Of a DNA stretch of 57,444 nt, positions 1 through 9,484 are shown in pieces. A program made the translations under genes and the position numbers. Source of the DNA: Akkermansiaceae bacterium (lineage in GTDB: Bacteria > Verrucomicrobiota > Verrucomicrobiia > Verrucomicrobiales > Akkermansiaceae); NCBI GenBank assembly GCA_029866215.1, contig JARWZU010000039.1:1-57444 (forward strand), in the 5' to 3' direction. The notes below the pieces were generated by a model that saw only the letters and a program-made list of their open reading frames with translations, ran no database searches and was not told where the DNA came from. The stretch's first letter is position 1; the number at the start of each line of letters is the position of its first letter.

Positions 1-188
1 AGCGTCGATTACGGAGGCTTAAGCGTCGATTACGGAGGCTTAAGCGTCGATTACGGAGGCTTAAGCGTCGATTACGGAGGCTTAAGCGTCGATTTAGGAG
101 GCCTACGCGTCGATTACGGAGGCTTAAGCGACGATTACGGAGGCTTAAGCGACGATTACGGAGGCTTACGTGTCGATTACGGAGGGGG
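1..188. repeat. 21-bp tandem array (9 units, cut by window edge)
   Basis: Nine consecutive 21-bp units are visible. The first four are identical and the later ones diverge by one to three bases. In plus frame 1 the unit reads as the heptapeptide SVDYGGL and stays open from the window edge to a TAA at about 205-207, so this could be the 3' end of a repetitive coding region. The substitutions seen (Y to L, S to R, V to D) do not look selected for protein, so a non-coding minisatellite is equally possible. The period equals two turns of B-DNA. Confidence 0.9.
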
Positions 189-260
189 TGTCAAAATTTT
201 TGTGTAAGTTGAGATTCGCTGATTGCCGATCAGAGGGTCATCGGCAAATCGGCAATTTAC

Positions 261-1331
261 TCAGGCAGACTCTGTGCTCGCGGGAAGCAGCCGCGGCGGG
301 ATCAGGAACGTCAGAACCCCCGCTGGGAGGTGGACGGCCCGATGAATGAGTCGTTCGATCGCGATGCCGATAATCTCTGGCAATTCCAGTGAGATCAGCT
401 GTGGAGCAGGCGATAAATTTTCGACATAATATGGCGTTGATCCCGCGACGATCACCTTCACTGCACCGCTGGAAATCAAGCCCAACTGCTCCAATGCCTC
501 GTGCACGGGACGCGCAAACGTCTCTAGGGTGATGAATACGCCCACGGGGCTGGGGAGATCTTTTTGTACGAGGTGAGCCACCGCCTCAGGATTCTCACAT
601 ATCGTAAGCGGTGCGGGCCAAAAACGCGCGGGATCACTGCCGCTAAGGGTGGAAACATACGAGTGTCCGATCGAGCCCTCGACCGCCACGCGATCCAGAA
701 ATGCCCGGCCACGGACTACGAGCGCTTCGTGAAATTCATCGCGATGGGTGATGACGGCGAATGACTTGCAGCCGGCATCCTTGAGGGTGTGAAACGCCAA
801 AGAACCCAAAGCCACATCATTCACGCTCACGTGGTCCACGCCTGAAACGGGATGCCCGGGAGCAAAGAAATGCACGGCGGGAACGATGCTTGAAACCTTT
901 TGGATGCAAGCCCGGAGGTTGCTTGGGCGGCCAGAAACCATGATCAAGGCGCCGTCGACTTGACGGTTCTGAATGCAAAGTGGGACTTGGTCGGGATCGT
1001 CCATTTGGTCGAGCATCAAGTTCAACTGACGTTTCCGGCAAGCCACTTGGATTTCGTCGATCACCAGCGCCATGGTGGGCTCCTGCATAAGGTTCCGGCT
1101 TCCACCGATGATGACGAGGGCGATCGTTCCCACTCGCAAGCGCGACGGGTGGGTTAGCCGTGGCTTGGGCCCTGGCCGGACGGCGGGGCGGACGTAGCCC
1201 ATGCGGTCCATCGTCTCTCGCACTGCGGTGACGGTTTTGATATCAACGCTCGCACTTCCATTGACCACCCGGGACACCGTGGCGCGAGAAACACCAGCCG
1301 CGCGGGCCACATCGTCGAGGGACATCTTCAT
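261..1331 (-). CDS. LacI-family transcriptional regulator
   Basis: This is a LacI/GalR-type repressor of about 356 aa. The N-terminus carries the classic LacI helix-turn-helix (SLDDVARAAGVSRATVSRVV) and is followed by the YxRP hinge region and a periplasmic-binding-protein-like sugar-sensing domain. The ATG at 1331 gives the usual family N-terminus; a TTG six bases upstream and an ATG six bases downstream are also in frame. It is divergent from the MFS transporter gene, and the 132-bp gap between them holds a perfect palindrome that is a probable operator. It most likely controls the fucose-type catabolic genes downstream of that transporter. The inducer is not evident from sequence. Confidence 0.93.
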   Translation of the reverse strand: MKMSLDDVARAAGVSRATVSRVVNGSASVDIKTVTAVRETMDRMGYVRPAVRPGPKPRLTHPSRLRVGTIALVIIGGSRNLMQEPTMALVIDEIQVACRKRQLNLMLDQMDDPDQVPLCIQNRQVDGALIMVSGRPSNLRACIQKVSSIVPAVHFFAPGHPVSGVDHVSVNDVALGSLAFHTLKDAGCKSFAVITHRDEFHEALVVRGRAFLDRVAVEGSIGHSYVSTLSGSDPARFWPAPLTICENPEAVAHLVQKDLPSPVGVFITLETFARPVHEALEQLGLISSGAVKVIVAGSTPYYVENLSPAPQLISLELPEIIGIAIERLIHRAVHLPAGVLTFLIPPRLLPASTESA

Positions 1332-1361
1332 GGGCAAAAGCTACATTGTCGCATTTTAAGA

Positions 1362-1382
1362 TCAATCAAATTGTTTGATTGA
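1362..1382. promoter_or_regulatory. Probable LacI-family operator (9-3-9 palindrome)
   Basis: Arms TCAATCAAA and TTTGATTGA are perfect inverted complements around a TTG centre. The site lies about 30 bp from the regulator start and about 80 bp from the transporter start. That position suits autoregulation together with control of the divergent catabolic operon. Assigning it to the adjacent LacI protein is inference from position and symmetry. Confidence 0.7.
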
Positions 1383-1463
1383 CTCAATCCGATCAATGAA
1401 ACACGATTTCTCCACGTTGCACATTACATTGTCGGCGAGCCCTTTTATCGTCTCAATCCATCC

Positions 1464-2861
1464 ATGATCGCACCCGAGAAAACCGAACTTTCCTCATCAA
1501 CCGGCGCGACTCCTGGAGCGTATTCAGTGGGTAGTCTAGTCTACACGCAGAAATCGCTGCTGACGGTGATGTTCTGGATGCTGCTAGGAGATCTTTGCCT
1601 TCAGATCATGGAGCAACTTCCGACCTCGCTCGTGCCGCTTCAGTTGCGGTGGGCCACGGCGTCCGACACCATGATCGGCTTCATTACAGGCAGCCTTCCG
1701 GCGATTCTTGGCATTATCTTGAACCCCGTGGTGGGGGTTCATAGCGATCGCTTCCGCAGCAAGCTCGGCCGGCGGCGGCCATTTTTGTTAGGTGCCACGC
1801 CGTTGGTGATAGTCGCCCTCATGGGCTTGGGTTTTGCCAATCCGATAGCGACGATCCTTGCCGGATGGACTGGTGCCCAATCGCTCTCTGCGGTGAAGGT
1901 CGGCTGGCTTGGTGGGTGTATGGTGGTTTTCGTCATCGCAAACACCTACATCATGCAGGTTTATCAGTTTTTGTTTGTCGATGTGATCCCCGCGCGGGTG
2001 ATGGGTAAATTTGTTGGATGCTATCGTGCCGTTGGAGCTCTTGGGGCATTTGTGTTTCACCGATACATGTTTGGACAATCCGAGACCCATACGGAGATGA
2101 TCTATACGGCTTCTGCGGTTCTCTATGGTGTGTCATTTTCGCTCCTCATTTGGAAGGTTAAGGAGGGTGAATATCCGGAACCACCCCCGAAGCAATCGTT
2201 TGTCAAACTGATCCGCGGCTATTTCACCGACTGTTTCAGTAGCAGCTTTTATCTAAAATCCTATTCGTTGGCATTCTTCTTCTGGAGCGCGATTGTTCCT
2301 TTGTGGAGTTTCTTGGTTTTTTTCGGAACCAAGCCGGGCCAAGACTTGGGCTATGCACCGACCTTGGGGCTCAGCCTTGATGCATTCGGCCATGCTCGCG
2401 GTTGGTGCTCGTTGGTTCAAATTCCGGTCTTTTTTCTCGTGGGTCCCCTCGTCGATCGCTTCCACCCACTGCGGGTTGGCATGATCGGCATGTTGCTCTC
2501 GAGCCTCACCTTTTTCGCGAACTTCATTTGGGTTCACGATGAGTCAACTTTTGTGTTCTGGCTCATCACCAATTTCATCGCCCAAGCGGTATACATGGGT
2601 GCCTATCTTGCCATACTCCCCCGCCTGTTACCGCGCGAAAAGTATGGTCAGTTTTTTACCGCTAACCAAATCTTCGGCTTTGCTGGGGTCGCCCTTGCAC
2701 CGGTGCTTTGCGCGAAATTGTTAGAATACGTCAAGGACTACCGCTACATCTACGTTTGGTGCGGTACGTGTACCCTCCTTGGATTCATCATGTGCATCTT
2801 CCTCTACCGTCATTGGGTGCGACTCGGCGGCGATCATCACTACACCCCGCCGAGTGCTTAA
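1464..2861 (+). CDS. MFS transporter, sugar-cation symporter type
   Basis: This is a membrane protein of 465 aa with about twelve hydrophobic segments and a short cytoplasmic N-terminus. The loop after the second or third segment has the motif GVHSDRFRSKLGRRRPF, a version of the major facilitator loop 2-3 signature (D-R-x-x-x-x-GRRRP) found in glycoside/sucrose-type symporters (GPH/SLC45-like). It is the first gene of the plus-strand catabolic run and is divergent from the LacI regulator. It is probably the importer of the sugar or oligosaccharide processed by the GH2 enzyme and fucose isomerase downstream. The substrate cannot be read from the sequence. Confidence 0.88.
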   Translation: MIAPEKTELSSSTGATPGAYSVGSLVYTQKSLLTVMFWMLLGDLCLQIMEQLPTSLVPLQLRWATASDTMIGFITGSLPAILGIILNPVVGVHSDRFRSKLGRRRPFLLGATPLVIVALMGLGFANPIATILAGWTGAQSLSAVKVGWLGGCMVVFVIANTYIMQVYQFLFVDVIPARVMGKFVGCYRAVGALGAFVFHRYMFGQSETHTEMIYTASAVLYGVSFSLLIWKVKEGEYPEPPPKQSFVKLIRGYFTDCFSSSFYLKSYSLAFFFWSAIVPLWSFLVFFGTKPGQDLGYAPTLGLSLDAFGHARGWCSLVQIPVFFLVGPLVDRFHPLRVGMIGMLLSSLTFFANFIWVHDESTFVFWLITNFIAQAVYMGAYLAILPRLLPREKYGQFFTANQIFGFAGVALAPVLCAKLLEYVKDYRYIYVWCGTCTLLGFIMCIFLYRHWVRLGGDHHYTPPSA

Positions 2862-2899
2862 CCAAAGCAATGGCCTAACCCATTTTCCTTTTGATTTGA

Positions 2900-5800
2900 A
2901 TGAACGAGAAATCCTCTAACATTGACCGCTTTGCCGCCATTGCCACTGCACGCTCTGACAACAAGCGTGATGGGATGGCCATTCCTGCATTTCTTGCTCG
3001 GCCACTCGAGCACCTTCCATTGACGATGGGCGCACGGCAGACGCCGCGTCCGGTAGCTCCTAAGATCCGCACCGAGGATGAGTTAAAATCCGCTCTTGCT
3101 GCGTTGCGTGAGCGCATGCAGCCGTTCCTCGCGGATCAGGCACCGGGCATTCCAGTAACCCGCGACATCCACCCGATGGACCGCTTCCAATGGCGGGTGG
3201 AGACCCCAGAGGACCGCGGTGGATTTCTAGCAGTTCTGAATGGTGGCGGTAGCTGGGAAGACGTTCGTATTCCCCACTATGGCCCACCACTCGGCCCAGC
3301 CTCCACGCTGTACCGCTCGGCATTTGATTTGCCTGAATCGCTCTTCTCCAAAGACCGCCAGATCCTTTGCTTTGATGCGGTCGACTACCGCTGCCAAGTT
3401 TACCTCAACGGCGTCTGTCTTGGCACCCATGAGGGGTTTTTCGATGCCTTCGAATTCGATGCAACGGGTGTCGCTCAGCGCAATGGTAACGTACTCGTGG
3501 TTCGCGTTGAAAACGACTTCACCATGTTGGGTCAGGCGTTTTCCGATGGCGACACCGATGGCGATAAGATCTACGCCGCGACCGGTCTCGGCTATGACGA
3601 CCCCGAAGAAGGCTGGCACCACTGCCCACCGGGCATGGGGATCTGGCAGGGCGTCCGTTTCGAATCCCGTGCGCGGTTGGCCATCGTCGATCTATTTGTT
3701 CGACCACTCCCCTCACTTGATGCGGTGGAAATCCAAGTTGAAGTGCACAACTACGGGCCCAACGCACAGGAAGAAGTCGGTCTGTTAGTTTCGGTTCATG
3801 GGCAGAATTTCAGTGCTCAAGTTCACCACGAGCATTTCCACCGTGGAGCAGGACTCTGGGTTCGTGGCTTTGGCGACCTCGACCACGGCACGCCCGAGTC
3901 GGAGCCGACGATGATGGGCCCCGGCGTCAACTACCTCAGCGTCACCTTACCGATCGAAGATGCCAAGCGGTGGGATCTTGAAGCGCCATGGCTCTATCAG
4001 GCACAGGTCCGCCTCGTGGACGCGGAGCGCGTGGTGCTCGATGCCACCAAGCGACAGTTCGGCATGCGCAGTTTCGTGCAAGATGAACAATCAACGCCGA
4101 AAGGGAGATTCCGGCTCAACGGCCGCGAAATCCGACTTCGTGGTGCCAACACGATGGGGAATCTCGACATGGCCGTCTTCCGTGGCGACACCGCTCAATT
4201 GCATGACGATATTCTCATCGCCAAGCTCACGCACATGAATTTCCTGCGGCTCACCCAGCACCCCGTGCAGCGTGAAGTCTATGAAGCGTGCGACCGATTA
4301 GGGCTAATGCTCCAAACCGACATGCCACTCTTTGGTTCCATCCGCCGCAATCAATTTCATGAGTGCGTGAGACAGTCTGCTGCCATGGAACGCTTGGTCC
4401 GTTCTCATCCCTCAAGCATCTTGGTCTCGTTTATCAACGAACCCTTCCCCGCTGCTAGAGCTAAACCGCACCGCTTCATGGAGCGCGATGAAATGGAGCT
4501 TTTCTTCGACGTCGCATCCAAGGCGGTCCGTCGCGAGAATCCGGATCGCGTCATCAAGTGTGTTGATGGCGACTATGATCCACCCGCACCGGAAGGCATG
4601 CAAGATAACCACTGCTACTGTGGTTGGTACATTGGCCACGGCATCGACCTTGGCAGCCTCCATCATGGAAACTGGATGCCGGTCAAATCCGGTTGGCATT
4701 TCGGCTGTGGCGAGTTCGGCTCTGAGGGACTGGATTCCATGGACGTGATGACCGAATCCTATCCGAAAGATTGGCTACCCACGGGAGATGATGCGCCATG
4801 GACACCGGCAGCGGTCATCAAAGCGCAGTCGATGAATTTCCATTACCTTTGGTATCCGACACCTCACAGCGCCGACGACTGGATTGAGGCGAGCCAACGC
4901 CATCAGGAATGGATCACCCGCTTGATGACTGAGTCATTCCGTCGCTTGCCTGGAATGAATACCTTCGCGATCCACTTGTTCATCGACGCATGGCCTGCGG
5001 GATGGATGAAGACGATCATGGACGTCAAACGCATTCCAAAACGTGCTTGGTTCGCGTATCGCGATGTTTTGACTCCACTCGCTTTGTCACTCCGGACGGA
5101 TCGCACCGCTGCGTTTTCTGGCGAGTGCATCGACGTGGAGCTTTGGCTCTTGAATGACCTCGATGAAGTCCCCGCAGGTTGCATGTTAGAGTACGAAGTT
5201 TTTCATGAAGGCACCTCGCTTGCATCGGGATCATGGCCTGCGACTCCTGTCCGTTGTGCCCCTGCCTCTCAGGGGGTGATATCGATCGAAGTCCCCGAGG
5301 TGTCACACCGTGGTGAAATCATGATCGCCGCTACACTCGTGGGGGCCAATGGTGAAGCTCTTCACGACACTGAGCTTTCACTGACTGCGTTCGCGCAACC
5401 GCCATCCGCCTCGTGCGAGATTGCGGTCCATGGGGCTGATCCCAACGCAGCCGATTTCCTCATTGACCTCGGCATTTCCCGCCATGGCGGTGACTTGGCT
5501 GACGCCGATGTGATCCTCATCACTGACATCACTGCATACGAGCACTCGCGGGCTGAGATTGATCGTGCCGTTCGCGATGGAGCCACCGCACTCTTGTTAA
5601 ACTTGCCGCCTGCAACCTATCAACTCGGTGGTGCGACGATCGCCGTCTGTCCGGCAGGCATGGGGCCACGCCACTTTGTTTCATGTGATTCAGGCCATCC
5701 GATGGTTGAAGGATTTGGCCGTGAGGATTTCAAGTTCTGGTTTGATGAGGAAAAGGGCTGTGCCTCTCCGATATTGAATACCGTGTTGGAAGCGGAGGGT

Positions 5801-6049
5801 TGGACCTCCATTCTCCTTAGTGGCGATGGAGGTTGGAGCCGTCCTTGGGGGCCAGTTCCAGCGGCCGCGGAGCGAGCTGAGGGTAAAGGTCTGTGGAGGG
5901 TTTGCCAGGTTGAACTTCTCAACCGTTTGAAAACCAATCCCGCTGCAAAACTTTTCGCATCCCGAATGCTTGAGGCCCCAGCAAAGTCACCCGCATCAGC
6001 GCCTCGCCGCGCACCAGCCGCTTCATCTGCAGTGGCCATGCAGTCATAA
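2900..6049 (+). CDS. Glycoside hydrolase family 2 protein
   Basis: A 1049-aa GH2-type enzyme. An N-terminal jelly-roll sugar-binding domain (about residues 95-260) and an immunoglobulin-like domain precede the TIM barrel. The barrel has the acid/base motif INEP with Glu514 and, about 90 residues later, a CGEFGSEG segment that probably carries the nucleophile (Glu605 or Glu609). The last 200 residues resemble a glutamine-amidotransferase-like fold seen as a C-terminal extension in some glycosidases. No signal peptide is visible, so hydrolysis is probably cytoplasmic, after uptake by the transporter 38 bp upstream. GH2 covers beta-galactosidases, beta-glucuronidases, beta-mannosidases and others; the specificity here is undetermined. 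Confidence 0.88.
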   Translation: MNEKSSNIDRFAAIATARSDNKRDGMAIPAFLARPLEHLPLTMGARQTPRPVAPKIRTEDELKSALAALRERMQPFLADQAPGIPVTRDIHPMDRFQWRVETPEDRGGFLAVLNGGGSWEDVRIPHYGPPLGPASTLYRSAFDLPESLFSKDRQILCFDAVDYRCQVYLNGVCLGTHEGFFDAFEFDATGVAQRNGNVLVVRVENDFTMLGQAFSDGDTDGDKIYAATGLGYDDPEEGWHHCPPGMGIWQGVRFESRARLAIVDLFVRPLPSLDAVEIQVEVHNYGPNAQEEVGLLVSVHGQNFSAQVHHEHFHRGAGLWVRGFGDLDHGTPESEPTMMGPGVNYLSVTLPIEDAKRWDLEAPWLYQAQVRLVDAERVVLDATKRQFGMRSFVQDEQSTPKGRFRLNGREIRLRGANTMGNLDMAVFRGDTAQLHDDILIAKLTHMNFLRLTQHPVQREVYEACDRLGLMLQTDMPLFGSIRRNQFHECVRQSAAMERLVRSHPSSILVSFINEPFPAARAKPHRFMERDEMELFFDVASKAVRRENPDRVIKCVDGDYDPPAPEGMQDNHCYCGWYIGHGIDLGSLHHGNWMPVKSGWHFGCGEFGSEGLDSMDVMTESYPKDWLPTGDDAPWTPAAVIKAQSMNFHYLWYPTPHSADDWIEASQRHQEWITRLMTESFRRLPGMNTFAIHLFIDAWPAGWMKTIMDVKRIPKRAWFAYRDVLTPLALSLRTDRTAAFSGECIDVELWLLNDLDEVPAGCMLEYEVFHEGTSLASGSWPATPVRCAPASQGVISIEVPEVSHRGEIMIAATLVGANGEALHDTELSLTAFAQPPSASCEIAVHGADPNAADFLIDLGISRHGGDLADADVILITDITAYEHSRAEIDRAVRDGATALLLNLPPATYQLGGATIAVCPAGMGPRHFVSCDSGHPMVEGFGREDFKFWFDEEKGCASPILNTVLEAEGWTSILLSGDGGWSRPWGPVPAAAERAEGKGLWRVCQVELLNRLKTNPAAKLFASRMLEAPAKSPASAPRRAPAASSAVAMQS

Positions 6050-6079
6050 TCCTCAGCTCAACTCCATTTTTAGCCATTC

Positions 6080-6862
6080 ATGCAACCACCGGCATCTCTT
6101 GCGTCTCAGCCGACTCCCCTTGCCCGCCTCCTCGATCTCTCACATCAGTTGGGGCGTGAAGATCGGAGATTGGCAATTCTAGGCGAAGGAAATACATCGG
6201 TGCGTCTATCTGACGAAGCCTTCGTGGTGAAATCCTCTGGCTCCAACCTCGCGACTCTCAGCGAGAGCGGTGTCTCGGAATGCCGGTTCGGAACGCTCAT
6301 CCCCCTGCTTTCCGCCGAGGCGATGACGGATGTCGCGATCGACGAAATTCTCTTCGCTTCACGCGTCTCAACCGACGCCAAAAAGCCATCGGTCGAGGCG
6401 ATCTTTCACGCCTATCTCCTCACGCTGCCTGGAGTCAACTTCGTGGGGCACACGCATCCGGTGGCGGTGAATGCACTGCTTTGTTCTAAGCACGGTCGGA
6501 CCTTCGCAACCCGACGACTTTTCCCAGACGAAATCGTTTGTTGCGGCGTGGAGAGCGTCTTTGTGCCCTACACGGACCCTGGCCTCAAGCTGTCTCAGGC
6601 CATTCAATCCGCGGTCGCCGATTTCATCCAGCGCCTCTCACGTCCACCACGGGTCATCCTGCTAGAAAACCATGGCATGATCGCGTTGGGTGGCACGCCC
6701 GAAGCAGTACTCGCAGCCACCTTGATGGCCGTGAAAGCTGCCGAGATTTTCCTCGGGGCCGCCGCGATCTCCGGAGAACCCCAGTTTCTAACTGACGAAC
6801 AGGTCGAACGCATCGCCGGTCGCCCAGACGAGCATTACCGCCAGAAGGCGCTCGGCATCTAA
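6080..6862 (+). CDS. Class II aldolase/adducin family protein (FucA-like)
   Basis: A 260-aa zinc-dependent class II aldolase. The expected elements are present in order: GEGNTSVR near residue 35, the KPSVEAIFH segment supplying a catalytic acidic residue, the metal-binding HTHP, and a third metal ligand in ENHG. It lies between the GH2 gene and fucI, so cleavage of L-fuculose-1-phosphate to dihydroxyacetone phosphate and L-lactaldehyde is the most economical role. The family also includes rhamnulose-1-phosphate and ribulose-5-phosphate enzymes. It is longer than E. coli FucA (about 215 aa), mainly through N-terminal and C-terminal extensions. Confidence 0.85.
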   Translation: MQPPASLASQPTPLARLLDLSHQLGREDRRLAILGEGNTSVRLSDEAFVVKSSGSNLATLSESGVSECRFGTLIPLLSAEAMTDVAIDEILFASRVSTDAKKPSVEAIFHAYLLTLPGVNFVGHTHPVAVNALLCSKHGRTFATRRLFPDEIVCCGVESVFVPYTDPGLKLSQAIQSAVADFIQRLSRPPRVILLENHGMIALGGTPEAVLAATLMAVKAAEIFLGAAAISGEPQFLTDEQVERIAGRPDEHYRQKALGI

Positions 6863-6946
6863 TTGGTATATCTCAAAGTTCGATTGGTCTTCGATCTTTT
6901 GACTATGCGAGAGTTTCCTCTCAAAAGCCCATTCATTAATTTATCC

Positions 6947-8728
6947 ATGAAATCATCATCTTATCCAAAAATTGGCATCCGCCCAGCCATCGACGGCCGT
7001 CTCGGCGGCGTCCGAGAATCCCTCGAAGAGCGCACCATGCAACAAGCGCGCTCGGTGGCGGCATTGATCGCATCTGAACTACGCTATCCCGACGGCAGTC
7101 CGGTCGAGTGCGTGATCGCCGACACCTGCATCGGTGGCGTCAAGGAAGCCGCCGATTGCGCCGAAAAATTCAAGCTATCAAACGTCGGAGTTTCTCTAAC
7201 CGTCACCCCGTGCTGGTGCTACGGATCTGAGACCATGGACATGGATCCGCACTTGCCGAAAGCGGTGTGGGGCTTCAATGGCACGGAGCGTCCAGGCGCG
7301 GTCTATCTCGCTGCGGTCCTTGCTGGACACACGCAGAAAGGTCTCCCCGCCTTTGGAATTTATGGCAAAGATGTCCAGTCAGCAACCGACACTGAGATCC
7401 CTGCAGACGTGCGTGAGAAGCTTCTTTCGTTCGTTCGCTGTGGCCTCGCCGTCGCACTGATGCGTGGCAAAAGCTACTTGTCGATGGGCGGAACCTCGAT
7501 GGGCATCGCGGGTTCGGTCGTCGATCCGGCGTTGTGGGAAAAGTGGTTCGGCATGCGCGTCGAAGCCATCGACATGACGGAATTTGTCGGCCGCATGACC
7601 AAGGGACAATATGATCAAGCCGAGTACACCAAGGCGCTCGCCTGGGTCAAAGAGCATTGCCCTGAGGGACAAGACTACAACTCCCCTACCACGACTCGCA
7701 GCCGCGAACAGATCGATCGTGAATGGCAAGACAGTGTAAAAATGGCACTGATCGCCCGTGATCTGATGGTGGGAAATCCGAAACTTGCCGAGATGGGCTT
7801 GGGCGAGCAATCGCATGGCCACAACGCGATCGCAGCGGGTTTCCAAGGCCAACGCCAGTGGACGGACCATTTCCCTAATGGCGATTTCCTCGAGGCAATT
7901 CTCAATTCGTCGTTCGACTGGAATGGCAAACGTGCACCCTACATCGTCGCCACCGAAAACGATGCACTCAATGGTGCGGGAATGTTGTTCGGGCATTTGC
8001 TCACCAATACCGCGCAGATTTTTGCCGACCTGAGAACTTACTGGAGCCTCGATGCGATTCAACAAGCCAGCGGTCAATCCTTCACTCATCCGCTCGTAGC
8101 CGACGGCATTCTTCACCTCATCAACTCTGGGCCAGCGGCCCTCGATGGAACGGGCGAGCAGGAACTTGCGGGCCAACCGGTGATGAAACCCTTCTGGGAA
8201 ATCACCGATGCCGAGGTCGACAAGTGCCTCAAGGCAACCACATGGCACCCATCGATCACTGAGTATTTCCCGGGTGGTGGCCTCAGCACGCGCTATCGCA
8301 CTCGTGGTGGCATGCCCGCCACGATGATCCGCCTGAATCTAGTGAGTGGTCTCGGTCCCGCCCTGCAAGTGGCCGAGGGCTACACGGTCGATTTACCCGA
8401 CGAAGTGCACCATGCGCTGGATCAACGGACCAACCCCACCTGGCCGACGACGTGGTTCGCACCTATTCTCACAGGAAAAGGTGCATTCACCAGCGCCTAC
8501 GAGGTGATGAACCATTGGGGAGCCAACCACTGCGTCATGACCTATGGCCACGTGGGTCACCAATACCTCACCCTGGCATCCATGCTCCGCATTCCAGTGT
8601 ATATGCACAACATCGCCGACCAACGCGTCTTCCGCCCCAGCGCATGGACTGCGTTTGGCACGGCTGATCTCGAAGGGGCCGACTTCCGTGCTTGTTCGAA
8701 TTACGGCCCACTTTACGGCAAAGCCTAA
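6947..8728 (+). CDS. fucI: L-fucose isomerase
   Basis: This 593-aa protein converts L-fucose to L-fuculose and can usually also isomerise D-arabinose. Starting at the ATG at 6947, the catalytic and Mn-binding residues fall at Glu337 (in ENDALNG), Asp361 and His528. To my knowledge those are the positions in the E. coli enzyme, which strongly supports both identity and start. A longer in-frame extension back to 6863 adds 28 hydrophobic, non-conserved residues and is rejected. The C-terminus (SNYGPLYG) is typical of the family. It is the last gene of the catabolic run and is followed by a bidirectional terminator-like hairpin. No fuculokinase accompanies it. Confidence 0.97.
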   Translation: MKSSSYPKIGIRPAIDGRLGGVRESLEERTMQQARSVAALIASELRYPDGSPVECVIADTCIGGVKEAADCAEKFKLSNVGVSLTVTPCWCYGSETMDMDPHLPKAVWGFNGTERPGAVYLAAVLAGHTQKGLPAFGIYGKDVQSATDTEIPADVREKLLSFVRCGLAVALMRGKSYLSMGGTSMGIAGSVVDPALWEKWFGMRVEAIDMTEFVGRMTKGQYDQAEYTKALAWVKEHCPEGQDYNSPTTTRSREQIDREWQDSVKMALIARDLMVGNPKLAEMGLGEQSHGHNAIAAGFQGQRQWTDHFPNGDFLEAILNSSFDWNGKRAPYIVATENDALNGAGMLFGHLLTNTAQIFADLRTYWSLDAIQQASGQSFTHPLVADGILHLINSGPAALDGTGEQELAGQPVMKPFWEITDAEVDKCLKATTWHPSITEYFPGGGLSTRYRTRGGMPATMIRLNLVSGLGPALQVAEGYTVDLPDEVHHALDQRTNPTWPTTWFAPILTGKGAFTSAYEVMNHWGANHCVMTYGHVGHQYLTLASMLRIPVYMHNIADQRVFRPSAWTAFGTADLEGADFRACSNYGPLYGKA

Positions 8729-8743
8729 TCAAGGGCCATTAAG

Positions 8744-8774
8744 AGCCCCCCGCCCGACTTAAGGTGCGGGGGCT
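8744..8774. terminator. Bidirectional terminator-like hairpin
   Basis: Arms AGCCCCC(C)GC and GCGGGGGCT pair with a single bulged C around a 12-base loop. The hairpin lies between the convergent fucI and minus-strand genes and overlaps the stop codon of the latter. There is no clear T-tract on either side, so Rho-independent activity is not certain. Confidence 0.55.
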
Positions 8775-9445
8775 TCAATCGCCATGAATTCGTCTACCGC
8801 ACGAAATGCTGGGCGGCCGTTCTTTCCGTTATAAAAAAGCACATACGAGCGATTATCCTTCACGATCGGCCAACACGTGTCGCTCATTGGGACGACCATC
8901 TCACCTTCGCGTCGAGCGAATTTGACCACGAAGAAGGTTTCGGATTTCGCCCCAGTCGGACGGACCAACTCCTGAGCCCCAGGCTTCAAGTCCACCCGGG
9001 TTGAACCCAATGCGCCCAAGATAGGCTGACTGGACAGGTTGATGAAAAAGAAATCTCCATGACGGAACTTTGAGTCATCACCGCGAATCACCACGGCCTT
9101 GTAGGCATTGTTGGGTGCTGGTACTAGAAGAATGCGGAAGTCCGCCCCTTGATCCGGCAGGTGAAGAGTAACCAACGGAACCGGTGGTTTATCCGGTGAT
9201 TCTGGAGCTGCGACGGCCAAAACAAAATCGCGCGACGAAACTCCTTGGGCCTCCGAGAGGCTGGTCATTGGTATATCAAACGAGGCCCCCTTTGTCTTGC
9301 CACTCACCACACACACGGGACCCTGCCCCTCGTTTAGTGCGGCCGCGAAAAACCGTACATTGATTCCTTTAGGCGCAGTTTCTTCGGCAGCCTGGATGCC
9401 TGATCCTAAAGTAAAACACAGTGAAATGATTAGAGGACGCAACAT
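8759..9445 (-). CDS. Small exported protein, unknown function
   Basis: A 228-aa protein with a short hydrophobic N-terminal signal ending near GIQAAEE, so probably exported. The rest is beta-rich and has no motif I can name; no catalytic residues stand out. It lies 39 bp downstream of the Verru_Chthon cassette protein A gene on the same strand. It may be part of the same envelope or secretion unit, which is inference from position only. Confidence 0.75.
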   Translation of the reverse strand: MLRPLIISLCFTLGSGIQAAEETAPKGINVRFFAAALNEGQGPVCVVSGKTKGASFDIPMTSLSEAQGVSSRDFVLAVAAPESPDKPPVPLVTLHLPDQGADFRILLVPAPNNAYKAVVIRGDDSKFRHGDFFFINLSSQPILGALGSTRVDLKPGAQELVRPTGAKSETFFVVKFARREGEMVVPMSDTCWPIVKDNRSYVLFYNGKNGRPAFRAVDEFMAIEAPAP

Positions 9446-9484
9446 GGGATCGGAAGGTGTTGTTAAAATGAAATGATGATAAAA

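Noticed and set aside
7379-8248. 289-codon minus-strand frame opposite fucI
   Set aside because: It is a shadow of fucI, whose catalytic residues are all confirmed on the plus strand.
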